A stretch of DNA of 64,000 nucleotides from Photobacterium rosenbergii (lineage in GTDB: Bacteria; Pseudomonadota; Gammaproteobacteria; Enterobacterales; Vibrionaceae): assembly GCF_003026455.1 (NCBI RefSeq), contig NZ_PYMB01000003.1:434001-498000 (forward strand). The letters are read 5' to 3'. The notes under the pieces are model-generated. The model searched no databases. It worked only from the letters and a program-made list of their open reading frames with translations, and was not told the DNA's origin. Shown here one piece after another: positions 1 through 10,898 of this stretch. Within the stretch, counting starts at the first letter, position 1; each line of letters starts with the position of its first letter. Position numbers and translations under genes: made by a program.

Positions 1-499
1 CAGGTGCATCGGTAATAAGCCGGCCTCTGAACACAGCTTGAAAGTTATTGAGATCAAAAACCTTTTTCTGGCGTTGCCCACTATTATCAGTGGAAAACTC
101 GTGCTTGTAGGTAATTCGATTCCCGTTCTTCCATGTCGCAAGCCTCAGTTGGTATGTACGACCATCGCCGATAAACTCCACTTCAACTTGCTCTACCTCG
201 GCAGGCAGTGATTCTATTGGTCGGTTGACCGAACTAAAACCGCCATTGTTGGCTAGCGACAACTCCCCCAAAAACCGACTCGACTGACCATCAAACGTTA
301 GCTGCCCCTGTGAAATTCCCCCCATCACGTTGTCGTTAGTGGCTTGCCACCGTTGGTATTCGCTAGGTCGTGTTAAGTCGATCATAATGGTCCCTGATGC
401 AAAGGTGTTGTGGGAGAATGGGAGGAAGGCGATGAGCAAACTACAGAGCTGTATCATTAACTTGATTTTGTACCGCAAGCGTGAAAACAAATAGCCCAT
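1..499 (-). CDS. CIA30-family protein, C-terminal part outside the window
   Basis: The gene reads leftwards and is open for 166 codons up to base 1, so its 3' end is missing. Residues 1-36 look like a hydrophobic N-terminal export signal (IQLCSLLIAFLPF, ending near NTFASG). Residues 55-65 read NDNVMGGISQG, the hallmark of the CIA30 family (named after a mitochondrial complex I assembly factor; bacterial members are of unsettled function and predicted to have a beta-sandwich fold). The following FLGELSLANNGGFSSVN also fits the family. ATG at 499 was chosen because it directly follows the stop of the small frame at 500-598, with AGGTGG just upstream. An envelope or periplasmic location is inferred from the signal-like start only. 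Confidence 0.75.
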   Translation of the reverse strand, partial: MGYLFSRLRYKIKLMIQLCSLLIAFLPFSHNTFASGTIMIDLTRPSEYQRWQATNDNVMGGISQGQLTFDGQSSRFLGELSLANNGGFSSVNRPIESLPAEVEQVEVEFIGDGRTYQLRLATWKNGNRITYKHEFSTDNSGQRQKKVFDLNNFQAVFRGRLITDAP

Positions 500-598
500 T
501 CATCCACCTAATTTATACTGGTTATCCATTTTGTCACCATGGGAACAAATATAATCGAACACTCTGAGAAACTCTTTTGTGGTGAGTCTATTATCCAT
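500..598 (-). CDS. 32-residue ORF directly upstream of the CIA30 gene
   Basis: This short frame begins MDNRLTTKEFLRVFDYICSH and ends YKLGG. It has a good ribosome site (ACAGGAGTGACAC before the ATG), and its TGA stop lies immediately before the ATG of the CIA30 gene, so translation could be coupled. The sequence resembles, from memory, the N-terminal third of small gammaproteobacterial DUF3081-type proteins (about 80 residues), which would make it a truncated copy. That match is tentative. It could also be a leader frame that only serves translation of the downstream gene. Confidence 0.45.
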   Translation of the reverse strand: MDNRLTTKEFLRVFDYICSHGDKMDNQYKLGG

Positions 599-909
599 GT
601 GTCACTCCTGTTTAGGATTCAAAGCGAACAAGGCTTGGTTTATCCAACACTACTTTCACAAATTACGATTTAGCACGTCTCTCCGATCACCTTTACGACT
701 AAAGACTTCAATGAATACAAGCAGGTACTCTGCTTTACTGGGCATATTCCATCATCCTTGATGCCATGTTGAGCCTCGATTGTATTGCTAACTCAGGTGG
801 AAGGTTACGCTCCCTATCGGGAGAATTCTATGACTGACTTTGACTAAGTTCATGATCCTTTCCAAGTTATCTTGCGTTTAAGTTAGACCTCAATCTGTGA
901 GAATCGACA
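599..909. other. Divergent intergenic region before folX
   Basis: No convincing gene is visible. A 60-codon plus-strand frame at 579-761 has no recognisable sequence. Bases 809-824 hold a small stem-loop (CTCCC-tatc-GGGAG) without a T-tract. The region must contain promoters for the leftward small ORF/CIA30 pair and for folXEM, but no clear -35/-10 pair stands out. Confidence 0.4.
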
Positions 910-1287
910 ATGAACCATAATGCGATCATAAAGATTACCAATCTCAGGCTAAGAACTTTTATCGGCTTTAATGACGAAGAAAGGCAGAAACAGCAAGACA
1001 TCATTATCAATGCTGAAATTCATTACCCTGCTAACAATTTGTGCCTGAGCGATGATGTTGAAAATGCACTTAATTACAAAACCATCTGTAAAAGCATTAT
1101 TCACCATGTTGAAAATGGGAAGTTTCTATTACTAGAAAAACTCACCAGTGATGTGCTTGGTTTATGTATTGACCACCCATGGGTGACTTACGCCCAAGTG
1201 ACAATTGATAAACCCCACGCATTGAGATTTGCCGACTCGGTCTCTCTGACATTGAGTTATGTCGCCGACAAAAACGTAAGTGAGTAG
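910..1287 (+). CDS. folX: Dihydroneopterin triphosphate 2'-epimerase
   Basis: The 125-residue product matches FolX over its full length: an N-terminal [19 protein letters not shown], the [18 protein letters not shown] segment and [11 protein letters not shown]. FolX is a cytosolic member of the FolB/FolX fold that epimerises 7,8-dihydroneopterin triphosphate to dihydromonapterin triphosphate. It is distinguished from FolB aldolase by its enteric FolX-like sequence and by its partners: folE and folM follow with overlap or near-overlap. The three enzymes together make tetrahydromonapterin from GTP. The stop codon lies one base before the likely folE ATG. Confidence 0.93.
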   Translation: MNHNAIIKITNLRLRTFIGFNDEERQKQQDIIINAEIHYPANNLCLSDDVENALNYKTICKSIIHHVENGKFLLLEKLTSDVLGLCIDHPWVTYAQVTIDKPHALRFADSVSLTLSYVADKNVSE

Positions 1288-1288
1288 C

Positions 1289-1927
1289 ATGATGAATATC
1301 GAAGCGAAACTAGTCAAACAAGCTCTAATCCAGCAAGGGCTGGAAACCCCCATGTTACCCAACGAAATGAACCCTGAGCAGAAATATGAGCGCATCAAGG
1401 GGTTGCTGACTGAAGTAATTGGAGTATTAGGACTAGACCTAAGGGATGATAGCCTTGCAAGAACGCCTCACCGAATCGCGAAAATGTACGTCAACGAGGT
1501 ATTTTCAGGTTTGGACTACGATAACTTTCCCAACATATGCGTCATTGAGAACAAAATGCGCGTTGATGAAATGGTCAAAGTATCAGATATCAGCCTCACC
1601 TCCACTTGCGAACATCACTTTGTCACCATTGACGGTATAGCCAAAGTGGCTTATCTGCCTGAGTCGAAAGTGATTGGCTTATCTAAAATCAACCGGATTG
1701 TGCGCTTTTTCGCTCAACGCCCCCAAGTACAGGAGCGTTTGACCCAGCAAATTCTGGTCGCTGTTCAAACCTTAACGGAAACAGAAAATGTTGCTGTGAC
1801 CATTGAAGCCACCCATTACTGTGTGAAATCAAGAGGTGTGATGGACGTTAATTCAAAGACCACTACAACGGCACTAGGTGGCCAGTTCAAAACCAACCCT
1901 CAGACCCGCGCGGAGTTTCTACAATGA
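1289..1927 (+). CDS. folE: GTP cyclohydrolase I
   Basis: FolE converts GTP to 7,8-dihydroneopterin triphosphate, the first step of folate and monapterin synthesis. From ATG 1289 the product has 212 residues. Zinc ligands are visible as C107 and H110 in STCEHHF and C178 in THYCVKSRG; the [24 protein letters not shown] core is almost identical to the enteric enzyme. A GTG at 1280 would lie inside folX; ATG 1289 or 1292 behind GTAAGTGAG is more likely. The C-terminus is about ten residues shorter than in E. coli. The gene overlaps folM by ATGA. Linkage to folX and folM suggests an enzyme supplying monapterin rather than only folate. Confidence 0.95.
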   Translation: MMNIEAKLVKQALIQQGLETPMLPNEMNPEQKYERIKGLLTEVIGVLGLDLRDDSLARTPHRIAKMYVNEVFSGLDYDNFPNICVIENKMRVDEMVKVSDISLTSTCEHHFVTIDGIAKVAYLPESKVIGLSKINRIVRFFAQRPQVQERLTQQILVAVQTLTETENVAVTIEATHYCVKSRGVMDVNSKTTTTALGGQFKTNPQTRAEFLQ

Positions 1928-2643
1928 ACCAAGTCGTCGTCATCACCGGGGTTGGTAAGCGCCTAGGTTTCCAATTGGCCCAAACTCTTCTGCAAGAAGG
2001 TTATGATGTTGTGGGCACTTATCGCACTGAGTACACAATGCTGAGTGAACTCAGAGAATTAGGCGCTGAATTGCATCAGGTCGACCTTTACCAACAAGAG
2101 CAGGTTGACACCCTTATAGCGACATTATCAAAGCGCTATCCAACAATTAGGGCCATCATTCACAATGCCTCAGATTGGATGCCCGATCCAAAAGGCAAAA
2201 AGAACGCACAGACAAGTGCCGTTGAAGCCATGCAGAAAATGATGGCGATCCACGTCGCAGTCCCCTATCAAATCAACTTAGCATTACAAGACCAGCTCAG
2301 GGAGAATGGTCATGCTGATGTTATTCATATTGGCGACTACGTGGCAGAGAAAGGCAGTAAGAAACACATCGCTTACGCCGCAAGTAAAGCGGCTATGAAC
2401 AACCTAACCTTGTCATTTGCCTCACTACTTGCCCCCGAAGTCACAGTAAATTCAATTTCACCCGCACTGCTCAAGTTTAATCCTGAAGATGGTGAAGGTT
2501 ACAAACAAAAAGCGCTCGCCAAAGCACTACTGCCAAGAGAAGCTGGATTCGAGGAAATCATAGAGGGCGTTAAGATGCTGCTAAACAGTCATTTTATGAC
2601 TGGCAGGAACCTACAGTTTGATGGTGGGCGTCATTTAAAATAA
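1924..2643 (+). CDS. folM: Dihydromonapterin reductase, SDR family
   Basis: This 239-residue short-chain dehydrogenase has an N-terminal Rossmann motif [12 protein letters not shown], an HNASDW segment in place of the usual NNAG, and the catalytic YAASK. FolM reduces dihydromonapterin to tetrahydromonapterin with NADPH and has weak dihydrofolate reductase activity. GVGKRLG and the HNASDW segment are typical of FolM rather than of general SDR proteins. It is the last gene of folX-folE-folM; its start overlaps the folE stop by four bases, implying translational coupling. Confidence 0.9.
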   Translation: MNQVVVITGVGKRLGFQLAQTLLQEGYDVVGTYRTEYTMLSELRELGAELHQVDLYQQEQVDTLIATLSKRYPTIRAIIHNASDWMPDPKGKKNAQTSAVEAMQKMMAIHVAVPYQINLALQDQLRENGHADVIHIGDYVAEKGSKKHIAYAASKAAMNNLTLSFASLLAPEVTVNSISPALLKFNPEDGEGYKQKALAKALLPREAGFEEIIEGVKMLLNSHFMTGRNLQFDGGRHLK

Positions 2644-2679
2644 AAAAAGCTTCTCTTGCAGCAATCCAACAAGAGAAGC
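2642..2679 (-). terminator. Intrinsic terminator for the small lipoprotein gene
   Basis: Bases 2649-2658 and 2670-2679 form a perfect 10-bp stem (GCTTCTCTTG / CAAGAGAAGC) with an 11-base loop. On the minus strand the stem is followed by seven T, the layout of an intrinsic terminator for leftward transcription. The stem can also stop folXEM transcripts coming from the left but lacks a T-tract in that direction. Confidence 0.75.
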
Positions 2680-2864
2680 AAAACCAATGATGATAAATTT
2701 TAATTGCCTTAAAGCTTAATCAAAGCATGTGTATTATTTCAGATATAAATAATTTAACTAGATAATATTCACTATCAAAAACTGATAAATATATTACTGT
2801 TGTTCACATTAACTTCGATAATTTATTTTATTACTTTATAAAGCAAAAGCTTAGGCTGTTTATT

Positions 2865-3032
2865 TTAAACCATCATTTGAGCAGTACGCGCATGCTCGAT
2901 AACGTGATCAACTTTCTGGCCTTCTGTTGTAGGCTCATAATATGGTAGAGATTCCATACCACTCTGAACCGAAGAACAACCAGAAACAAGGCCTGAAATT
3001 AGAATAGATACAAGTAAAAACAGCTTTTTCAT
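2865..3032 (-). CDS. Small lipoprotein, 55 residues
   Basis: The product starts MKKLFLLVSILISGLVSGCS: a charged N-terminus, a hydrophobic stretch and a lipobox ending at C19, so it should be lipidated by the Lgt/LspA pathway. The mature part is only about 37 residues (PYYEPTTEGQKVDHVIEHAR is its core), too short for a known catalytic domain. Serine at +2 after the cysteine suggests sorting to the outer membrane under the E. coli Lol rule. A matching leftward terminator lies at 2642-2679. No function is recognised. Confidence 0.7.
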   Translation of the reverse strand: MKKLFLLVSILISGLVSGCSSVQSGMESLPYYEPTTEGQKVDHVIEHARTAQMMV

Positions 3033-3331
3033 TTCAACTAACCAACAAATAATACGTAAAATTATAATTTGTGCTTTTAATCATTTTTAATGAGCACATG
3101 AATACCCTGACCCAAAAAGCCAGAATTAATACGATGAGAGTAATTTTTCGCCGCGAATTGTATGGATTTTGATCAGCCATTACAAGCAAATTTGCTCTTA
3201 TATATTTAACCGGTCAAACATTACGCACAAGAATGCGATTTGCTTATTTTTTGACCGCGCACGTTTAGCATTCAATATGAATCAATCATCTTATAACTAT
3301 TGGGTTTCGAAACAATAAAATACATCAAGAT
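3033..3331. other. AT-rich gap with a long-armed inverted repeat
   Basis: There is no gene. An inverted repeat has 8-bp arms CGGTCAAA (3211-3218) and TTTGACCG (3250-3257) separated by 31 bases, which themselves contain a smaller GCA/TGC symmetry. It lies about 180 bases upstream of the small lipoprotein ATG, so it may be a regulator-binding site or a structured transcript. Nothing else stands out. Confidence 0.4.
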
Positions 3332-3362
3332 AAAAAAGCCCCGAACATTCAATGTCCGGGGC
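3332..3362 (-). terminator. Intrinsic terminator of the ATP synthase operon
   Basis: On the minus strand a 12-bp stem (GCCCCGGACATT pairing with AATGTTCGGGGC, one G-U pair) closes with a short loop and is followed by six T. It lies about 100 bases beyond the atpC stop and ends the leftward operon. Confidence 0.85.
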
Positions 3363-3459
3363 AAAACAACTATAAAGAATGGAATTTAATAAGCTTTTCT
3401 GAAACCTTATTGAAAACTGGGCTGCCGGTCGGTAAGCCGTGCCCAGCATCAATATCGGT

Positions 3460-3903
3460 TTATCGGCGCATTTGCTTTTGACTCAGTTCAACAGCACGAA
3501 GCTGTGCCATCGCTTTTGCCAAATCCATCTGTGCCTGTGCGAAGTTCACATCATCTGCATGCTTAACAATGTTCTCTTCGGCTGCACGGCGCGCTTCGTC
3601 CGCGCGGGCTTTGTCGATGTCCTTCCCGTGCATCGCCGTATCGGCTAGCACGGTTACTACTGAAGGTTGTACTTCAACAATCCCGCCAGAGATGTAAAGG
3701 ATTTCTTCAGGATCCTTTAGATCGGTAACGAAACTCGCCACACCTGGTTTGATCCGGCTCAGCAAAGGAGAGTGGCCCGGGCGAATACCCAATTCACCAT
3801 CGAACCCTGCAATCGCCAGCGCATGGGCCGGACCAGAAAACAGCGGGCCTTCGGCACTCACAATGTTGAGCTGGAACGTATTCTGAGTAACGCCAATTGC
3901 CAT
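3460..3903 (-). CDS. atpC: F1Fo ATP synthase epsilon subunit
   Basis: The 147-residue product has the beta-sandwich N-terminal domain (FQLNIVSAEGPLFSGPA, GELGIRPGHSPLLSRIKPG) and a C-terminal two-helix domain rich in Ala, Glu and Lys. Epsilon sits on the central stalk with gamma and inhibits ATP hydrolysis through its C-terminal helices. Length is normal (E. coli 139). AAGGGGGAAGTT precedes the ATG. It is the last gene of the operon, 11 bases after atpD. Confidence 0.95.
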   Translation of the reverse strand: MAIGVTQNTFQLNIVSAEGPLFSGPAHALAIAGFDGELGIRPGHSPLLSRIKPGVASFVTDLKDPEEILYISGGIVEVQPSVVTVLADTAMHGKDIDKARADEARRAAEENIVKHADDVNFAQAQMDLAKAMAQLRAVELSQKQMRR

Positions 3904-3914
3904 AACTTCCCCCT

Positions 3915-5303
<1,389 letters not shown>

Positions 5304-5321
5304 TTATCCTCGGAATTTCAA

Positions 5322-6197
5322 TTACACGGCCTGGGCACCCGCCACAATTTCACTCAGCTCTTGAGTAATTGCGGCCTGTCGGGCTTTGTTGTAAACCAGT
5401 TGGAGATCGTTAATCAGGGTGCCGGCGTTGTCTGTTGCCGCCTTCATTGCCACCATCCGGGCGGCTTGCTCGCACGCACTGCTCTCTACCGTTCCCTGAT
5501 AGACCTGCGATTCGATATAGCGCAGCATTAACTCATCCAATAGCGCCTTGGGATCTTGTTCATAGATATAGTCCCAGCGACCTTTTAGCTTCTCGCTTTC
5601 ACAGTCATCAGCCTGCGCCAATTCTGGCCGTGGTAGCAGTTGAACGACTTGTGGCTTTTGAACCATGGTGTTCACAAACTCGTTGTACACCAGATAGAGG
5701 CGGTCAATTTGCCCTTCATCATACTGCTGTAGCATGGCTGTAACCGGGCCAAGCACTGCTTCCAGTTTGGGTTTGTCACCCAGGCCAGAGGCCTGAGCGA
5801 CAACATTACCGAATCGATGGAAGAAAGAGATGGCTTTGGAGCCAATCAGCGTTGTATCAACGCCAACCCCTTTGTCACGCCATTGCTGCATTTCTGCCAG
5901 CACTTTCTTAAACAGGTTGTTATTCAAACCACCACACAGTCCCCTATCCGAGGAAATGATGATGTACGCAACCCGTTTTGCATCCCGTTCTTCGAGATAT
6001 GGGTGCTGGTATTCCAGCGAACCCGAAACAACATGGCTAATGACCTTACGCATGTTGTCTGCATAGGGACGCGTTGCTGCCATGTTGTCTTGCACCTTGC
6101 GCATTTTGCTCGCGGCAACCATTTCCATCGCACTGGTGATCTTCTGGGTGTTCTGGACACTACTGATCTTGGTGCGAATTTCTTTTGCGTTTGCCAT
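5322..6197 (-). CDS. atpG: F1Fo ATP synthase gamma subunit
   Basis: Gamma is the rotating central shaft of F1. The 291-residue protein has the conserved N-terminal helix ([29 protein letters not shown]), the mid-protein [17 protein letters not shown], and the C-terminal helix ending [18 protein letters not shown]. Full length, with no disruption. GACAGGAGCGAAAA precedes the start. It is located between atpA and atpD as expected. Confidence 0.97.
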   Translation of the reverse strand: MANAKEIRTKISSVQNTQKITSAMEMVAASKMRKVQDNMAATRPYADNMRKVISHVVSGSLEYQHPYLEERDAKRVAYIIISSDRGLCGGLNNNLFKKVLAEMQQWRDKGVGVDTTLIGSKAISFFHRFGNVVAQASGLGDKPKLEAVLGPVTAMLQQYDEGQIDRLYLVYNEFVNTMVQKPQVVQLLPRPELAQADDCESEKLKGRWDYIYEQDPKALLDELMLRYIESQVYQGTVESSACEQAARMVAMKAATDNAGTLINDLQLVYNKARQAAITQELSEIVAGAQAV

Positions 6198-6250
6198 TTT
6201 TCGCTCCTGTCTACCTCATTGCTATGCCGCTGTGCGGCCTTCCCTGCCGA

Positions 6251-7792
6251 TTAAAACGACTGAGTGTCCATAAAGGTCTTCAACAGTTGGTGCAGGCTGG
6301 CTTCAATCGCATCGTGGTAGTCGCCCGATGCGTTGATTGAGGCCAGCAAATCAGGTTGGGTACTCTTAGCAAAAGCCATCAGCTCAGCTTCAAACTCACC
6401 AATTTGCGCGAGTGTGATGCCATTTAGGTACCCTTTCTCGGCGGCAAAAATCGCGATGGCTTGCTCGGCAACTGACATTGGCGAGTACTGCTTCTGCTTC
6501 ATCAACTCGGTTACTTTCTCACCGTGATCTAGCTGTTTGCGAGTTGCATCATCCAAATCAGAAGAGAACTGGGCAAAGGCTGCCAACTCACGGTATTGTG
6601 CTAATGCTGTACGGATCCCGCCTGATAGCTTTTTGATGATCTTGGTCTGGGCAGCACCACCTACACGAGATACCGAGATCCCTGGATCAACCGCCGGACG
6701 CAGACCTGCATTGAACAAGTGGGTTTGCAAGAAGATCTGACCATCGGTAATCGAAATCACGTTGGTTGGTACAAATGCAGACACATCACCCGCTTGTGTT
6801 TCGATAATCGGTAATGCGGTAAGCGAACCGCTCTTGCCCTTCACCTCACCGTCGGTAAAGCGGGACACATACTCTTCATTAACTCGAGCTGCACGCTCTA
6901 GCAAACGAGAGTGAAGATAGAAGACATCACCAGGGAAAGCTTCCCGGCCCGGTGGGCGCTTAAGTAGCAGGGAGATCTGACGGTAGGCGACGGCCTGTTT
7001 GGACAAATCATCGTAGACAATTAAGGCATCTTCACCACGGTCTCGGAAGTATTCTCCCATGGTACAACCGGCATAAGGAGCCAAGTATTGTAGGGCCGCC
7101 GCTTCTGAAGCTGAGGCAACAACGACGATGGTATTTTGCAGAGCACCATTCTCTTCAAGCTTGCGAACTACGTTTGCAATGGTCGATGCCTTCTGGCCAA
7201 TTGCGACATAGACAGAGTAGATACCAGAATCTTTCTGGTTGATGATGGCATCAATGGCCATCGCTGTCTTACCGGTTTGACGATCCCCGATGATCAATTC
7301 ACGCTGACCTCGACCGATTGGCACCATAGAGTCGACCGCCTTATAGCCAGTCTGAATAGGTTGATCAACAGACTTACGATCGATAACCCCAGGGGCAATA
7401 ATCTCAACAGGTGCAAAGCCGTCATTTTCAATTGCACCTTTACCGTCTAGCGGTTGGCCTAGGGTATTCACAACTCGGCCCAATAGGCCTTTACCTACAG
7501 GTACTTCAAGAATGCGACCTGTGCCTTTTACTTTCATGCCTTCTGCTAGGTCAGCATATGGGCCCATGACTACCGCACCCACCGAGTGACGCTCTAAGTT
7601 CAACGCCAATGCATAGCGATTACCCGGTAGTTCAATCATCTCCCCTTGCATCACATCGGCTAGACCATTAATGGTAATAATGCCGTCACTAACAGAGATA
7701 ATGGTGCCTTCATTACGAGCTTGGCTGGCTACGTTAAAGGTCGCGATCCGTTGTCGGATAAGATCGCTGATTTCATTTGAGTTCAATTGCAT
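6251..7792 (-). CDS. atpA: F1Fo ATP synthase alpha subunit
   Basis: The 513-residue alpha subunit forms the F1 hexamer with beta and binds non-catalytic nucleotide. The P-loop GDRQTGKT is at 169-176; the arginine-finger region reads [13 protein letters not shown]; the N-terminus [12 protein letters not shown] binds delta. Length is identical to the E. coli subunit. It is spaced 13 bases from atpH upstream and about 50 from atpG downstream. Confidence 0.97.
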   Translation of the reverse strand: MQLNSNEISDLIRQRIATFNVASQARNEGTIISVSDGIITINGLADVMQGEMIELPGNRYALALNLERHSVGAVVMGPYADLAEGMKVKGTGRILEVPVGKGLLGRVVNTLGQPLDGKGAIENDGFAPVEIIAPGVIDRKSVDQPIQTGYKAVDSMVPIGRGQRELIIGDRQTGKTAMAIDAIINQKDSGIYSVYVAIGQKASTIANVVRKLEENGALQNTIVVVASASEAAALQYLAPYAGCTMGEYFRDRGEDALIVYDDLSKQAVAYRQISLLLKRPPGREAFPGDVFYLHSRLLERAARVNEEYVSRFTDGEVKGKSGSLTALPIIETQAGDVSAFVPTNVISITDGQIFLQTHLFNAGLRPAVDPGISVSRVGGAAQTKIIKKLSGGIRTALAQYRELAAFAQFSSDLDDATRKQLDHGEKVTELMKQKQYSPMSVAEQAIAIFAAEKGYLNGITLAQIGEFEAELMAFAKSTQPDLLASINASGDYHDAIEASLHQLLKTFMDTQSF

Positions 7793-7805
7793 TTCTAGTA
7801 CCTAA

Positions 7806-8354
7806 TTACGCCTCTAGGCGGCTAGCTAGTCTGTGAATGGCGCTTTTCAGCGAACCATCAATCACCAACTCTCCGGCAGTGATTTTCATTCCCCCAACCA
7901 GTGACGGATCAATCTGGCATGTCAGGGCGACAGTGCGGTTTAATTTCCGCTCTAGGGCTTGGCTCAAGCTAGCTTTTTGCTGTTCATCGAGTGGTTCAGC
8001 CGTAGTGACACAAGCCTCAACAGTGCGTTCAAAATCAGATTTAAACGTCTGGTAGAGTTCGGCCACCTGAGGAAGTACCTCCAGCCTGCCATTTTCAGCC
8101 ATCAGCTTGACCAGGTTTTGCCCATGTTCATCAATCAAGCCATCACAGATAGCTAGGAATGATAGGGTAAATGCCTCGTGAGCATCTGGGCCCTGCATAT
8201 CGAGAGCTTCGATCTGGCTGGCAACAGCAGGGGCTTCAACAACTTCTTTCATCACTACCAACATTTTTTCCCACGCTGCTAGCTGGGACGCATCACGGGC
8301 ATAGTCAAAGGCCGCTTTTGCGTATGGGTAAGCGATGGTTTGTGGATCGGACAT
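7806..8354 (-). CDS. atpH: F1Fo ATP synthase delta subunit
   Basis: The 182-residue product fits the OSCP/delta family: an N-terminal helical domain starting IAYPYAKAAFDYARD and a C-terminal DPSLVGGMKITAGELVIDGS motif. Delta joins the top of F1 to the b-subunit stalk. CAAGGGGGCCAATA lies ahead of the ATG. The N-terminal half is less conserved, as is normal for the family. Confidence 0.94.
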   Translation of the reverse strand: MSDPQTIAYPYAKAAFDYARDASQLAAWEKMLVVMKEVVEAPAVASQIEALDMQGPDAHEAFTLSFLAICDGLIDEHGQNLVKLMAENGRLEVLPQVAELYQTFKSDFERTVEACVTTAEPLDEQQKASLSQALERKLNRTVALTCQIDPSLVGGMKITAGELVIDGSLKSAIHRLASRLEA

Positions 8355-8368
8355 TATTGGCCCCCTTG

Positions 8369-8839
8369 CTACAGCTCGGTAATGATCTTATCGACCAAAG
8401 CCCGGTTAGCGTCCGTATCTAATTGACGGCTGATTAGCTTCTCTGCACTTTCAATCACCAAGGCTGTCATCTCATGGCGTAATTCTTCGCGGATACGATG
8501 ACGCTCAGCTTCCAATTCCGTCTGACCTTCGGCAATAATGCGCGCTTTCTCTTGCTCAGCCTCTAATTTGGCTTCGTCGATGATCTGTGTACGACGCTTG
8601 TTACCCTGCTCAACCAAACCACTCGCTTGTTGCTTAGCTTCTTCCAGTAACTTTGCGCCATTGGCTTTGGCCAATTGCAGTTCTTTTGCCGCAAACTCGG
8701 TTTGAGATAAACCTTCGGCGATAACTCGCTGGCGCTCATCAAGCAAAGCCGTCAAAGGAGGCCAGACGTATTTCATACAAAGCCAGACAAAAATCACGAA
8801 TGACAGTGCCTGTCCCAGCATGGTGGCATTTAAGTTCAT
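8369..8839 (-). CDS. atpF: F1Fo ATP synthase b subunit
   Basis: The 156-residue product has one N-terminal membrane helix (TMLGQALSFVIFVWLCMKYV) followed by WPPLTALLDERQ and a long charged coiled coil, the peripheral-stalk dimer. It is the same length as E. coli b. A GAGAGGATGGA site precedes the start. One copy is present, as in proteobacterial H+ enzymes with a b2 homodimer. Confidence 0.95.
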   Translation of the reverse strand: MNLNATMLGQALSFVIFVWLCMKYVWPPLTALLDERQRVIAEGLSQTEFAAKELQLAKANGAKLLEEAKQQASGLVEQGNKRRTQIIDEAKLEAEQEKARIIAEGQTELEAERHRIREELRHEMTALVIESAEKLISRQLDTDANRALVDKIITEL

Positions 8840-8891
8840 TCCATCCTCTCTTTTGGTAACCCAATGTTAATTAATCGAGTGATTGAATGAC

Positions 8892-9128
8892 TTATGCCAC
8901 CGCGAAGATAATGTAGAGGCCGATACCCACACCAATCATTGGTACCGCATCAACCAGACCCATCATGATGAAGAACTGAGTGCGTAGCATTGGGGTCAAA
9001 TCAGGTTGACGAGCGACACCTTCAAGGTATTTACCTGCCAAGTTACCAATACCGCTTGCAGCACCAGCAGCACCAAGACCAATTAGCAGTGCACCCGCAA
9101 CGTAAAGAACCGCACTAACAATATCCAT
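8892..9128 (-). CDS. atpE: F1Fo ATP synthase c subunit (ring proteolipid)
   Basis: The 78-residue hairpin has two membrane helices joined by the polar loop ARQPDL. The ion-binding carboxylate is D60 in [17 protein letters not shown], matching the Asp61 context of the E. coli proton-driven enzyme. The Gln, Glu and Ser ligands of Na+-type rings are not seen, so proton coupling is the simplest reading. The first helix is rich in Gly and Ala, as needed for tight ring packing. Confidence 0.96.
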   Translation of the reverse strand: MDIVSAVLYVAGALLIGLGAAGAASGIGNLAGKYLEGVARQPDLTPMLRTQFFIMMGLVDAVPMIGVGIGLYIIFAVA

Positions 9129-9176
9129 GAAAAACTCCGAATTAGATTATGAAAAACGTAACTTAAGAAAATAAAT

Positions 9177-10347
<1,171 letters not shown>

Positions 10348-10898
10348 AGATATATCCTCTTACGTTAATTAATATGTATGTATATACCTCCTGATATATT
10401 CAAAAGAATTTAATCCTTCGTGCCGAAATGTTTTTTTAACTTAACACATTTTTTTTGAATGTCACCCCAAAATTATTATTTTTTAAATATTTTCTTATTC
10501 CCACAAATAAAACACATTCCAATATTAAACATCCAAAGTTTTATAGCAGCTTACATTTCAAATAATGAACAATAAGAAAAAACTTTACTAAAGACATTAT
10601 TAACACTCAGAAAGTTAGAATATTTAAATCAATTCCAAAAAAATAAAGCCGTGAAAACTTACGCTTTGATAAATATGATTAGAACATCAAATTTTGCAAT
10701 CATTGATTTTCAATTTTGGTGGTTGATTATTGTGGCGTATAGGAGGAATATGCACTTGACTCGTGAATAAATATTCAAGAAATATCCAAACAAAAATACA
10801 ATAACTACAATAAAATCAAACCTTTCCAGTTGGAAAAAGTTGAAATCCTGCCTTGCAATCGTAGTGAGCTGGCAAGAGAAAGTTGCGAAGATGTAGAT
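10348..10898. other. AT-rich divergent intergenic region
   Basis: This 551-base stretch is very AT-rich, with runs of A and T. It must hold the leftward atp operon promoter and the rightward promoter of the zinc-ribbon gene. The only clear motif is an AGGAGG on the minus strand at 10387-10392, not followed by a usable start codon. No gene, repeat or terminator was found. Confidence 0.4.

Noticed and set aside
579..761. 60-codon plus-strand frame, possible transposase scrap
   Set aside because: No recognisable motif, no ribosome site of note, and its sequence looks random on both strands.
5817..6254. Long antisense frames over atpG and atpA
   Set aside because: They are shadows of strongly conserved genes and carry no family motifs.
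8892..9128. Na+-coupled ATP synthase
   Set aside because: The c subunit has the Asp60 proton-type context and lacks the Gln/Glu/Ser ligands of sodium rings.
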